Shown here one piece after another: positions 7,708 to 15,952 of a stretch of 45,896 bases of DNA. The stretch's first letter is position 1. The number at the start of each line of letters is the position of its first letter. Location: the NCBI RefSeq assembly GCF_013004605.1, contig NZ_JABEMA010000003.1, positions 1 to 45,896 on the forward strand, given 5' to 3'. This stretch comes from Pseudokineococcus marinus. GTDB lineage: Bacteria; Actinomycetota; Actinomycetes; Actinomycetales; Quadrisphaeraceae. The position numbers were made by a program, and so were the translations under genes. The notes under the pieces are model-generated. The model did no database searches, was not told where the DNA came from, and saw only the letters and a program-made list of their open reading frames with translations.

Positions 7708-9299
7708 CGACGACCACCCGCCAGTCCGACGCCCCCGCCCCCGGCGCGCCTCCCGCTCCCCCGGCCGGGCCCGACGACCACCACCGCAGCGGCGCCGCGA
7801 CGGCGTCCGCCGTGCTGGCCGAGTCGCTGCCCTCGGGCCTCGGCTCCTTCGTCGATGGGCGCGTCGTCCCCGGCACGGGCGACGTCGTCGAGCTCGTCAC
7901 CCCCGCCACCGGCGAGGTCTTCACCTCCTACCGCGACGCCGGGCCCGACGTCCTCGACCGGCTGCTCGCCTCCTCCACCGAGGGCGCGCGCACGTGGGGG
8001 GCCACCGACCCCTTCGCGCGGGCCGCGACGCTGCGCGAGGTCTCCCGCGTCGTGGCCGCGCACGCCGAGGAGCTCGCCGTCCTGGAGTCGGCCACGACGG
8101 GCAAGCCGCTGCGCGACGCCCGCGCCGAGACCGGCCGCGTCGCCGAGATGTTCGGCTTCTACGCCGGGTGGGCCGACAAGGTCTCCGGCGACACCCTGCC
8201 CGTCCCCGGCGACTGGCTCACCTACACGCGCCGGGTGCCGTGGGGCGTCGTCACCGCGGTCACGCCGTGGAACGCGCCCGTCTTCACGGCGGGCTGGAAC
8301 TCCTCCGCGCCGCTGGCGGCCGGCAACGCCGTCGTCCTCAAGCCCAGCGAGTTCACGCCGGCCACCACGGTGCGCCTGGCCCAGCTGGCCCACGAGGCCG
8401 GGCTGCCGGCCGGGGTGCTCAACGTCGCCGTCGGCCTCGGCGCCACCACCGGCGCCGCCGTGACGACGGACCCGCGCGTCGGCAAGGTGAGCTTCGTCGG
8501 CTCGGTGCCCACGGGCCGCGCCGTCGGGACGGCGTGCGCCGCCGCCGGCATCCCCACCGTCCTCGAGCTGGGCGGCAAGAGCGCGACGATCGTGTTTGCC
8601 GACGCCGACCTCGACCGGGCCGCCGACGGCGCCGTCGCCGCGATCTTCGCGGCCGCCGGCCAGTCGTGCGTCGCGGGCTCGCGCCTGCTCGTCGAGCGGT
8701 CGGTGCACGCCGCGCTGCTGGAGAAGGTCGTCGAGCGCGCCGGGCGCCTGCGCCTCGGCGACCCGCTGGACCCCGCGACCGAGGTCGGGCCCATCGTCAC
8801 GGCCGGTCAGCACGCCCGCGTGCGCGCGCTGCTCGAGCTCGGGCTCACCGACGGCGCGATCCGCGCGACCCCCCTCGCCGAGACGCCGTCGGGCGACCTC
8901 GCCGGCGGCCACTGGGTCGCGCCCACGGTGCTCGACGGCGTCACGCCGGCCAACGCGCTGGAGACCACCGAGGTCTTCGGGCCCGTCCTCGGCGTCGACG
9001 CCTTCGACACCGAGGAGGAGGCCGTCGCCCGCGCCAACGCCACCGGCTTCGGCTTGGCCGGCTCGGTGTGGACGAACGACGTCTCGCGGGCGCACCGCGT
9101 CGCCGCGGGCGTGCGGGCGGGGACCTTCTGGGTCAACGCCTGCAAGACCATCCACGTCGCCGTGCCGTTCGGCGGCTTCGGCGACTCCGGCCACGGGCGC
9201 TCGTCCGGGCCCGGCGTGCTCGACGAGTACACGCAGCTCAAGGCCGTTTGGGTGCCGGTGCAGCCCGTCGGCGCCCCGTTCCCCTCGCTCGGCTACTGA
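7704..9299 (+). CDS. NAD(P)-dependent aldehyde dehydrogenase
   Basis: A 531-residue ALDH. After about 45 residues of Pro/Ala-rich leader the family fold begins (LGSFVDGRVV). The catalytic cysteine is C322 in AGQSCVAGSR and the general base E288 in LELGGKS; the PWNAP and TFWVNACKTI regions are present. The ATG overlaps the TGA of the dehydrogenase as ATGA, pointing to coupled translation. With its partner it probably completes oxidation of a small alcohol or hydroxyacid to a carboxylate. It is of the betaine-aldehyde/aminobutyraldehyde-like general group; substrate unknown. The N-terminal extension is longer than usual for the family. Confidence 0.92.
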   Translation: MTTTTRQSDAPAPGAPPAPPAGPDDHHRSGAATASAVLAESLPSGLGSFVDGRVVPGTGDVVELVTPATGEVFTSYRDAGPDVLDRLLASSTEGARTWGATDPFARAATLREVSRVVAAHAEELAVLESATTGKPLRDARAETGRVAEMFGFYAGWADKVSGDTLPVPGDWLTYTRRVPWGVVTAVTPWNAPVFTAGWNSSAPLAAGNAVVLKPSEFTPATTVRLAQLAHEAGLPAGVLNVAVGLGATTGAAVTTDPRVGKVSFVGSVPTGRAVGTACAAAGIPTVLELGGKSATIVFADADLDRAADGAVAAIFAAAGQSCVAGSRLLVERSVHAALLEKVVERAGRLRLGDPLDPATEVGPIVTAGQHARVRALLELGLTDGAIRATPLAETPSGDLAGGHWVAPTVLDGVTPANALETTEVFGPVLGVDAFDTEEEAVARANATGFGLAGSVWTNDVSRAHRVAAGVRAGTFWVNACKTIHVAVPFGGFGDSGHGRSSGPGVLDEYTQLKAVWVPVQPVGAPFPSLGY

Positions 9300-9343
9300 C
9301 CCGCCCCCATCCCCCGCCCCGCCCACACCCCCGGAGGAACCGC

Positions 9344-10195
9344 ATGGACAGGCCCGCAGACCTCGTGGCGGCGTGGCGGCTCCTGGCCGTCGCGCTGGTC
9401 ATCGTGGTCCTCTCCCAGCTCCTCGGCATCCGCCGCATCGAGGTGGGGATCGGCACCATCCTGCTGCTGCCGCTGCTCTACGCCTTCCTCGCGGGGCTGG
9501 TGCTCAACCCGAGCATCACCGGCCGGGTCGGAAAGGTGTTGGGACGCCGTGAGGTGCGGCTCGCGTCGCCGCTCATCATCGTGGCGATCCTGCCGTTCAT
9601 CGCCCGCTTCGGGACGACGATCGGCCCCGACATCGAGGCGGTCATCGCCGCCGGGCCGGCGCTGCTGCTGCAAGAGCTCGGCAACCTCGGGACGATCGTC
9701 CTGGCCTTCCCCGTCGCCGTGTACCTGCTGAAGCTGCGCCGCGAGGCTGTCGGGGCGACGTTCTCCGTCGCCCGCGAGCCGAGCCTCGCGATCATCGCCG
9801 ACCGCTACGGCCTGCGCGGCCCCGAGGGCGCCGGCGTCCTGGCCGTCTACGTCGTCGGCACGCTCGTGGGAACCATCGTCTTCTCGGTGATGGCGAGCTT
9901 CGTCGCCTCGCTCGACGTCCTCGACCCCCGGGCGCTGGCCATGGCCTGCGGGGTGGGCAGCGGCTCGATGATGGCCGCCTGCAGCGGCGCGCTCGCGGCC
10001 ACGCTGCCGGAGATGGAGGACACCATCCTGGCCTTCGCCGGCACGAGCAACCTCCTCACCTACGCGACGGGCATGTATGTGACGCTCTTCGTCGCCCTGC
10101 CGCTCGTCGAGTGGATGTACCGCAAGGCCCACCCCGAGGACACCCGCGCCGCGGCGACGCCGGCGGCCACGAGCGACGAGGAGGGCGCCCGATGA
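9344..10195 (+). CDS. DUF3100-family membrane protein
   Basis: A 283-residue integral membrane protein with about seven to nine hydrophobic segments. Conserved DUF3100 blocks are readable: IGTILLLPLLYA near the start, LLLQELGNLGTI, REAVGATFSVAREPSLA, VYVVGTLVGTIVF, and ACGVGSGSMMAACSGAL. The glycine/serine-rich GVGSGSMM loop is the sort of motif that lines a substrate path. The family has no established function that I know of; a carboxylate transporter is a reasonable guess from the operon. GGAGGAAC lies 5-8 nt before the ATG at 9344. The stop overlaps the next gene's ATG (ATGA), so the two are probably made in step. Confidence 0.85.
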   Translation: MDRPADLVAAWRLLAVALVIVVLSQLLGIRRIEVGIGTILLLPLLYAFLAGLVLNPSITGRVGKVLGRREVRLASPLIIVAILPFIARFGTTIGPDIEAVIAAGPALLLQELGNLGTIVLAFPVAVYLLKLRREAVGATFSVAREPSLAIIADRYGLRGPEGAGVLAVYVVGTLVGTIVFSVMASFVASLDVLDPRALAMACGVGSGSMMAACSGALAATLPEMEDTILAFAGTSNLLTYATGMYVTLFVALPLVEWMYRKAHPEDTRAAATPAATSDEEGAR

Positions 10196-10686
10196 GCGCC
10201 ACGCCGGTCGATGACGTCGAGGACACCCAGGACGAGCGGCTGTCCCTGCCGAGCGAGATGACGGCGCTGCTCGCCGTCCTGCCCCTCGGCTGGGCCGCCC
10301 AGCTCATCGCCACCGACCTGTCCGCCCTGCGCGCGGCCGCCGGCGTGCTGGCCCTCGGGCTCATCGCTGTGATCGGCATCCTGCTCACCCGCGCCCTGCC
10401 GTTCCTGCGGTTGCCGAGCGTCGCCTGGGTCTCGCTCGTCGGCATCGTCGCGAGCCTGCCGATGCTCCCCTGGGGCGAGGCCGTGGTCGGCGTGGTCGGC
10501 GAGATCGACTTCCTCGCCCTGTCCGTGCCGTGCCTGGCCTTCGCCGGGCTCGCCATCTCCCGGCGGGAAGTGGCCATCGCCAAGACGTCGGGGTGGAAGC
10601 TGCTCGTCGTCGGGGTGCTCGTGCTGATCGGGACGTTCATCGGGTCGGCGCTCATCGCGGACGTGACGCTGCCGTTGCTGGAGTGA
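10192..10686 (+). CDS. Small membrane protein paired with the DUF3100 protein
   Basis: A 164-residue protein with a charged N-terminus (DDVEDTQDERL) and about four to five membrane segments. It overlaps the DUF3100 gene by ATGA. I recognise no family name for it. The pairing of a larger and a smaller hydrophobic protein resembles two-subunit transporters such as malonate MadLM, and the operon context suggests it imports the substrate of the upstream dehydrogenases. This is inference from layout, not from sequence similarity that I can point to. Confidence 0.75.
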   Translation: MSATPVDDVEDTQDERLSLPSEMTALLAVLPLGWAAQLIATDLSALRAAAGVLALGLIAVIGILLTRALPFLRLPSVAWVSLVGIVASLPMLPWGEAVVGVVGEIDFLALSVPCLAFAGLAISRREVAIAKTSGWKLLVVGVLVLIGTFIGSALIADVTLPLLE

Positions 10687-10822
10687 GGGCGCTCGGCGCG
10701 CGGCGGCGGGTGACGGCCTCGCCGACCTGTCGGCCGCCTCGGCGCACGACGATCCATGGATCCGGACAGGACGCTGTCGAGAAGCGCTGACGACCTGACG
10801 GCGCTCGTGATGGGCTCGCCCT

Positions 10823-11443
10823 GTGCTCGCTGACGAGATCGCCGACCGCTGGCCCCGCCTCTTCCACATGGCCGAGGCGGGGTCGTGGCCGTCGATCCAG
10901 CGTCACGGCCTGCTCTCCACGCAGGCGCTGTGCGACCTCTACGACGTCCGGCAGCCGCACCGCGACGACCTCCTCGCGCGCAAGCGCCCGCAGTCGGTGC
11001 AACTGGCCCACACGGAACACGGGACGGCGTGGGTCCGAGACAACAAGCCGATCAACGAGACCGTGCTGCGCCGGACGCTCGTCGGCATGGACGAGGCGAG
11101 CTGGTACCGAACACTCAACAGCCGCGTCTTCTTCTGGCTCAGCGAGGAGCGGCTCGCCAAGTTGCACGCCGCTTACCGCGGGCGCAGGCACGACCTACTC
11201 GTCGTCAGCACCGCGAAGCTGCTCGCCGCGCACGGCGGCGAGGTGGAGCTGTGCCCGCTGAATAGCGGCGCCGTCCACGCCGGCGCTGTCGTGACCCGCG
11301 GGGCGGAGACGTTCCGTCGCATCGCCGACTACCCGTGGGAGGAGCGTCGGCGCATCACCCGTCGTGAGCCGGTGGTCGAGCTGACGGTGCCGTACGCCGT
11401 CCGGGACATCGCCGACCTCGTCGAGGACGTCCGCGCCCTGTGA
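10823..11443 (+). CDS. DUF7002-family protein, possibly ADP-ribosyltransferase-like
   Basis: A 206-residue protein. The N-terminus LFHMAEAGSWPSIQRHGLLS resembles the opening of DarT/DUF4433-type ADP-ribosyltransferases ('H.t...nl.sI...GL'), followed by NSRVFFWLSEERL (a strand-helix core) and later LCPLNSGAVHAG. I believe it belongs to what databases call DUF7002, but this is from memory of the pattern. If it has the ART fold, H15 near the start and the RVFFW strand would be the nicotinamide-binding elements; a classic catalytic Glu is not obvious. Start GTG 10823 has no clear ribosome site. It is followed 60 bp later by an OGG-fold gene on the same strand, at the edge of an accessory region. 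Confidence 0.65.
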   Translation: MLADEIADRWPRLFHMAEAGSWPSIQRHGLLSTQALCDLYDVRQPHRDDLLARKRPQSVQLAHTEHGTAWVRDNKPINETVLRRTLVGMDEASWYRTLNSRVFFWLSEERLAKLHAAYRGRRHDLLVVSTAKLLAAHGGEVELCPLNSGAVHAGAVVTRGAETFRRIADYPWEERRRITRREPVVELTVPYAVRDIADLVEDVRAL

Positions 11444-11503
11444 GAGACGAGCGACCACTATGAAAGCTGCTCATGGCGGACTGCCACGTGCGAATGTCCC
11501 CCG

Positions 11504-12181
11504 GTGCCCAGCCTGGAGAGCCTCGAAGCACTGCCGACCCGCACCCAGATCGACGCGCACTCCGTGCGGTACCGCCCGCAGTGGTGGAGGACGCGGGTGC
11601 CCTCGACGTGCTGGCCGACGTCACTCGACGGCCTTCCCGCTGACGAGCACAAGCCACGCTGGCACCGCATCAGCCGGAGCGACGTCGCGCACCTTGCTGC
11701 CGACCACACCGCCCCCGGACGCGTCCGCCTGCTCGTGGCGGCCTACGTCTGGGGCACCGGCTCCAGCGGCTTCCTGTTCGGCCGGAACACCCGCTGGCTC
11801 AAGAGCGACCTTGGCGACGTCGGCGGCCGCCTCACGTCCGCCGCGCACGTTCTGCTAACGCAGGGCGCAGGCGCCGCTTACTCCTCGATGCTCCGCGGCG
11901 GCGACAACGCCGTCGCCTACGTCGGCCCCGCCTTCTTCACGAAGTACCTCTACTTCACAGCCTCCGGCGTGACCGTCCCTGGCCCTCGCCCGCTCATCCT
12001 CGACCGGCGCGTCGCGAGCGCCCTGCGCAGCCACACCGACCTCGGCACCAGCAAGCAGGGGTGGTCCGTCGCGGAGTACGAGGCCTACCTCGCACGGGCC
12101 TCGGCCTTCGCCGATCGGCACGGCGTCGGACCGGACGCCGTCGAGCTCGCCCTCTTCCGCGCCGGCGGCTCACGCACCTGA
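11504..12181 (+). CDS. 8-oxoguanine DNA glycosylase OGG-fold protein
   Basis: A 225-residue protein with the helix-hairpin-helix core of the OGG/endonuclease III superfamily. The hairpin reads YVGPAFFTKYLYF with K147 at the place of the catalytic lysine, and D167 in PLILDRRVA follows 20 residues later, close to the 19-residue K249-D268 spacing in human OGG1. So the active-site pair of a bifunctional base-excision glycosylase is kept. The N-terminal part (WGTGSSGFLFGRNTRWL) is unlike standard Ogg1, and the substrate is unknown. GTG 11504 lacks a ribosome site, so the start is uncertain. Its stop overlaps the end of the convergent helicase gene by 12 bp. Companion to the DUF7002 gene. Confidence 0.7.
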   Translation: MPSLESLEALPTRTQIDAHSVRYRPQWWRTRVPSTCWPTSLDGLPADEHKPRWHRISRSDVAHLAADHTAPGRVRLLVAAYVWGTGSSGFLFGRNTRWLKSDLGDVGGRLTSAAHVLLTQGAGAAYSSMLRGGDNAVAYVGPAFFTKYLYFTASGVTVPGPRPLILDRRVASALRSHTDLGTSKQGWSVAEYEAYLARASAFADRHGVGPDAVELALFRAGGSRT

Positions 12182-14050
12182 GACGAGCCGCTTGAGCGCC
12201 ACCTGCAGCTCCGGGTCGACGGCGTAGACGACGGTGCCGGCCATCCCCCGCGTCAGCAGCACCTTGTAGACGTGCCGCACGAGGCGGTCGAAGTCCGCGT
12301 CGGTGACGGCCGTCCGCGACCGGAAGTCGGGGTCCTTGTTGGCGGACCGGTCCGTGCGCAGGGCGCCCTCGCGCCAGACGAGGTCGTGGCCGAGGATGAC
12401 GCCGTTCCAGTCGTACTCGAAGCCCTGCGCGGTGTAGACACAGCCCACTTGGCCGAAGCCGCCCTCTTCGGTGGCCCACAGGGCGGAGGCCGGAGCACTG
12501 CCGATCCGGCGGTCGCCCTTGAGGTTCCACGGCCGGGCCCACGAGCCGACCTGCACATCGGGCACCAGCGTCCCGTCACGGCGCGGATCGCTCCAGGGCC
12601 AGCAGTAGCCGGCGGTCATCCGCGCGCTGCGTCCCTTCGCGAGCCGCTCGGCGAGGAAGCCCTCCATCTCGGCCGGGGAGTCGGCGACGCGCAGGTCGAA
12701 GTCGGTCCCCCGCCACGCCCTCGGACCGGTGTCCGTCAGGCCGAGCAGGTCGCGGACCCACCGGACATAGGTGTCGCTGCCGCCGCAGCGGAACTGGTCG
12801 GCGAGGTCGACCTCGACCACCCGGACGGCGTGGGCCCGGGCGTACTCCCGGATCGCCTCGACGGACCCGATCTCTCCCGGCCGCACGACCTGGTTCTCGT
12901 CGAGCAGGAGCACCGGGACCCGCGCCGCGGAGACCAGCTCGTCCAGCTGCGGCCGCCCGGTCCGCCGCTCGGCCGGAGTCCAGCGCGACTCCGAGGTCCG
13001 CCGAATTCGGTGGGCCTCGTCCATGACGAGCACGTCGAGACCGTCGGGCTCGGCCTCCATGTAGCTGTTGAAGTACGTGAAGAGGCTCTTGGTGCGGGAG
13101 CTGCCGCGACCGGCAACCTTGCGCAGCGTCTGCGTGAAGGACCGCGAGCCGGTCGCGTGCAGCGTCCGGTAGCCGCGCCGCGCGAGCTCACCAAGCAGCG
13201 ACAGCGCGACGACGCTCTTGCCCGACCCCGGACCGCCCGTCACCACGACGACGGTCTTGCCGCGGCCACGGCGAGCCCGCTCCACCTCGTGCAGCACCGT
13301 CCGGTAGGCCAACTGCTGGTCGGCGAGGAGGGTGAAGTGCTCCCGCTGCTGGATCTCCTCCGCGGCGACGGCCAGCAGCGTCCGCGACGGGCGAGCCGCA
13401 CTGGCCGAGAGCTGCTCCGCGGCGGCCTTGCCCGGCGAGGGAGCCAGATGCTCGCGGAGGTAGCCCAGCCACTCGTCACGCTGGTCTCCCCCAAAGATGC
13501 GGCTTGCGGGGAGCGTCGGCGAGCTAGCCATGTCGGCCGCCCGCGCGTTGTGGACGTAGGCCGCACCGCGGACGAGGTCGGGAGCCTCGTGGAGCGTTTC
13601 GGTGAAGTCGACGAGGTACTCGCGGTAGCCGTCGACCTGCAGCAGCGGGTGAAGCCGCGGCTCGTGGACGTCGGGGACGGTGACGAGCGCTCGGTCCTCC
13701 TCGTACGACGCGAAGGACGACCACTGCTTCAGCTCCACGGCTACGTACGACGGGTTGCCCGTCCGCGGATGCGTCCCAGCGAGGACGGCGTCGATGCGGC
13801 GGCTCGTCAACGGCAGCCGGTACTCGAGCAGTACCTGGACATCGCCCAGCCCGGCGTCGTGCAAGTCGCGCACGAGAACGGGGATGCTGGCTCGCCACGA
13901 GCGCGCCTCAGCAGACGAGGCTCGGTGGCCGGCGTGCCGCTGCAGCTCGCCGTCGAGCTCGACGACGACGTCACCCGAGGTCACGGCGTCCATGAGATCG
14001 GACGCCGAACGGCGGAGCAGAGCAGACACCAGACCCGCCCGAGGCAGCAC
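12170..14050 (-). CDS. PD-(D/E)XK nuclease - Schlafen-group-3-type (DUF2075) helicase fusion
   Basis: A 626-residue protein. The N-terminal part (about 50-115) has a PD-(D/E)XK nuclease core: E76 in LLEYRLP, D87 in SRRIDAVL and E106-x-K108 in VAVELKQW. The rest is a superfamily 1 helicase of the SLFN-g3/DUF2075 type: Walker A at 272-279 (GGPGSGKS), DEAH at 344-347, DENQ (sensor/motif III region) and QFRCGGSDTYVRWV typical of this family, then GVILGHDLVW and YKVLLTRG near the end. Such fusions are widespread accessory and probable defence proteins. The start could also be GTG 14029, which better matches relatives beginning 'xxLLRxSAxDL'. The EVE-HNH gene lies 108 bp upstream on the same strand. 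Confidence 0.88.
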   Translation of the reverse strand: MLPRAGLVSALLRRSASDLMDAVTSGDVVVELDGELQRHAGHRASSAEARSWRASIPVLVRDLHDAGLGDVQVLLEYRLPLTSRRIDAVLAGTHPRTGNPSYVAVELKQWSSFASYEEDRALVTVPDVHEPRLHPLLQVDGYREYLVDFTETLHEAPDLVRGAAYVHNARAADMASSPTLPASRIFGGDQRDEWLGYLREHLAPSPGKAAAEQLSASAARPSRTLLAVAAEEIQQREHFTLLADQQLAYRTVLHEVERARRGRGKTVVVVTGGPGSGKSVVALSLLGELARRGYRTLHATGSRSFTQTLRKVAGRGSSRTKSLFTYFNSYMEAEPDGLDVLVMDEAHRIRRTSESRWTPAERRTGRPQLDELVSAARVPVLLLDENQVVRPGEIGSVEAIREYARAHAVRVVEVDLADQFRCGGSDTYVRWVRDLLGLTDTGPRAWRGTDFDLRVADSPAEMEGFLAERLAKGRSARMTAGYCWPWSDPRRDGTLVPDVQVGSWARPWNLKGDRRIGSAPASALWATEEGGFGQVGCVYTAQGFEYDWNGVILGHDLVWREGALRTDRSANKDPDFRSRTAVTDADFDRLVRHVYKVLLTRGMAGTVVYAVDPELQVALKRLVSGA

Positions 14051-14158
14051 GAAGGGACTCGTGCGGGTGGTGGGCGCCTCGCTGCACCGCTGCCACGGTG
14101 CGGCGGTGCCAGTCGGGCCGCTGAAGCAGGCTAGCCAGGCGATGAGCCCGACTCGAGG

Positions 14159-15013
14159 TCAGGGCTTCGATTGGGCCGCGTGGTAGTCCGCGTTGTGCCG
14201 CGCTAACAGGGTCGCCTCCGGCCTGTCCGACGGTGACGCCGGCATCGACATGCAGTGACCCTCGAGCGTGCGGTATTCAGGCGCCACGACCTTCGGCGCG
14301 ACCATCACCTCGCCGGTTGGCAAGACGGTGAGAAGGTGCGCATCGAAGAGGGCATGAATGTCCCGCCTGAGCAGCATGCCGTTCCACACCTCGTTGCTGT
14401 GCGGCCCCCTGTAGCGTTCAATGTGGGCTGCTTCGAGCGCCTCTCGGTCTGATGTACCCGTGATCGCGCATGCCCCCTTGTACGCCAAGTCAAGAGTCGA
14501 CCGAAAGCGGTCTTGGCCCTCTCGGACAGTCCTCAACATGACGCGGTAGCGCAGTCGCTGCCCCTCCGGGATCTGGCGGTACAGCGACTGCTCCAGAGAC
14601 GACAACGCCGACTCCGGTTCGGCCGAGAAGTACTGCCGCCACGGCAAGGCCGCCTCGTCGGACATCCGCGGCCATGAGTGCACCGGCTGGGTGATGCCCG
14701 ATGCGTCCCGCAGTTGGCCGTATGAGGGATTGCCTTTCTGAGGGACGCGCTCAGCCACCACCTGCATGGACCACAACCACTTGTACCTACCGGGTTCCGG
14801 CCACGGTACTTCAGACAACGAGCTCGGGTGGCGCGGGCGCTCTTCGGCAACGGTCCAGGCCAGGAGGCCGACGGGCGCCTGCCAGATGAAGACGTCGTCC
14901 CCCGGGCGGACGCCACCAGCGTTTCCCCCCGATCCCATCAGGCTGTGGCGCTTGCAGATTTCCCAATTTGTGGGGCCGTAGGTCTCGTTGAAACTGGCCA
15001 CCCAAGCAGGCAC
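14159..15013 (-). CDS. EVE/PUA-like domain - HNH endonuclease, type IV restriction-like
   Basis: A 284-residue protein. Residues 1-110 look like an EVE/PUA-type domain (GDDVFIWQAPVGLLAWTVAE and a following Trp-rich strand WLWSMQVVAE); such domains bind flipped modified bases. Residues about 170-235 are an HNH nuclease: C182, H197 in AAHIERYRG, N211 in WNGMLLRRD and H220 in DIHALFD. The combination suggests cleavage of DNA with modified bases, as in type IV restriction enzymes. The GTG at 15013 follows GGGAG at good spacing. Base composition is visibly lower in GC than that of neighbours (more A/T in third positions), a sign of transfer. Confidence 0.8.
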   Translation of the reverse strand: MPAWVASFNETYGPTNWEICKRHSLMGSGGNAGGVRPGDDVFIWQAPVGLLAWTVAEERPRHPSSLSEVPWPEPGRYKWLWSMQVVAERVPQKGNPSYGQLRDASGITQPVHSWPRMSDEAALPWRQYFSAEPESALSSLEQSLYRQIPEGQRLRYRVMLRTVREGQDRFRSTLDLAYKGACAITGTSDREALEAAHIERYRGPHSNEVWNGMLLRRDIHALFDAHLLTVLPTGEVMVAPKVVAPEYRTLEGHCMSMPASPSDRPEATLLARHNADYHAAQSKP

Positions 15014-15328
15014 AGGTGCTCCCTGGCGGGATCACCTCGGGTGGTGGCATGCCGGTGCAGGGAGCCAGTCGGGTCGAGGTTCGAAGTGTGCGCGCGCCAC
15101 TCGGCGCTAGGCGAGGCTCGTCCCGGAAGAGGCCTGTCGATGCCTTCGGGCAGCATAGGCAACCAGTACGTGCTGCGTGCTCCGCCTGTCCGGTAGCGAT
15201 GTACATCGGAGCGGGAGGCACCCACCGCACCCGCTCGCCCCAGTGGAGGACATCGTCTGGGCGCCGCTGATCAAGGCGACGCCCCGCACACGGGGCTCAA
15301 TCCACGGCTGCGTCTCTCGCAAGAAGCC
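15014..15328. other. 315-bp stretch without a supportable gene
   Basis: Short open frames exist on both strands but none has a ribosome site, a recognisable domain or consistent codon use. The stretch contains one small perfect hairpin (GCCCCG at 15281-15286 with CGGGGC at 15291-15296) and is less GC-rich than the core. It may be decayed sequence at the border of the accessory region. Confidence 0.5.
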
Positions 15329-15862
15329 CTACGCCAGGACGGCCACTGCAGGAGCGCTCGTGCAGCGAGATGTACGTGACGAACGGTGACCAAGGGGACG
15401 CAGGGTGGCGGCGGACAGAACTCCGTTATGGAGCGGCTCCCTCGAGGCCATGCTGGAGTCACTACCCCGGGGGTCAGGGTCCAAGGCTTGGTCCGGGCGC
15501 AGCAGATCACGGTCCAGGCTCTCGGGGGCGACGCGGTCCTCCTCCTTGAGGAGGGAGCCCGCAACGTTCTGATCGGTGGCGGGACGACCAGCCAGCAGGG
15601 CCGCGAGGACACGATCCGGCGTCTCGGCGCACCGCTCGCGAACAGCGGTGGGGTCGACAGCCAGGTGGAAGGCGTTCGAGCCTTCGCGCGTGCGCACCAT
15701 CGGCGGTCTGGTGGTGACGACCTGCGTGCGGTCGTCGTCCCGCCAGGTCACCTGCGCCATGACCGTCGACTCCGGGTCCTGCGGCGGCTGCCCGATGACG
15801 TCAGCGATCCGCGCGGGTCGACTTCCAGCGCCGGGCTGGATGACGAAGTCCGCTGCAGTCAC
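15329..15862 (-). CDS. Hypothetical protein, 177 residues
   Basis: I do not recognise the family. GTG at 15862 lies 6 nt after TAGCCT, fitting a leaderless start; GTG 15865 is the alternative. The first 110 residues read like a genuine protein (TAADFVIQPGAG, MAQVTWRDDD, AFHLAVDPTAVRE, DRVLAALLAGRP), whereas the last 60 are low in complexity and Arg/Ser-rich, so the gene may be truncated or frameshifted near 15500. A competing frame on the plus strand (15386-15916) is weaker. Not clearly connected to its neighbours. Confidence 0.45.
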   Translation of the reverse strand: MTAADFVIQPGAGSRPARIADVIGQPPQDPESTVMAQVTWRDDDRTQVVTTRPPMVRTREGSNAFHLAVDPTAVRERCAETPDRVLAALLAGRPATDQNVAGSLLKEEDRVAPESLDRDLLRPDQALDPDPRGSDSSMASREPLHNGVLSAATLRPLGHRSSRTSRCTSAPAVAVLA

Positions 15863-15868
15863 CACGGA

Positions 15869-15874
15869 AGGCTA
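15869..15874 (-). promoter_or_regulatory. Candidate -10 box (TAGCCT) for the 177-residue hypothetical gene
   Basis: TAGCCT on the minus strand ends 6 nt before GTG 15862, the same leaderless geometry as several other genes in this window. No -35 match is evident. Confidence 0.35.
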
Positions 15875-15952
15875 GGGCGGGCAGCCGTGACCGCTAGGCC
15901 GTGCAGGCGGCGCTGACCGCGGTGGTCGCGGGCACGTCGCGCCTCCGGCACC

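Noticed and set aside
10751-10762. 12-bp perfect palindrome GATCCATGGATC before the DUF7002 gene
   Set aside because: Single, not placed on a recognisable promoter, and easily due to chance; kept only as a note.
15078-15086. GGTTCGAAG resembling a tRNA T-loop
   Set aside because: No acceptor stem, anticodon arm or D-arm can be folded around it.
15281-15296. GCCCCG-CACA-CGGGGC hairpin resembling the core of an actinobacterial type I-E CRISPR repeat
   Set aside because: It occurs once, with no repeat-spacer periodicity around it and no cas genes in the window.
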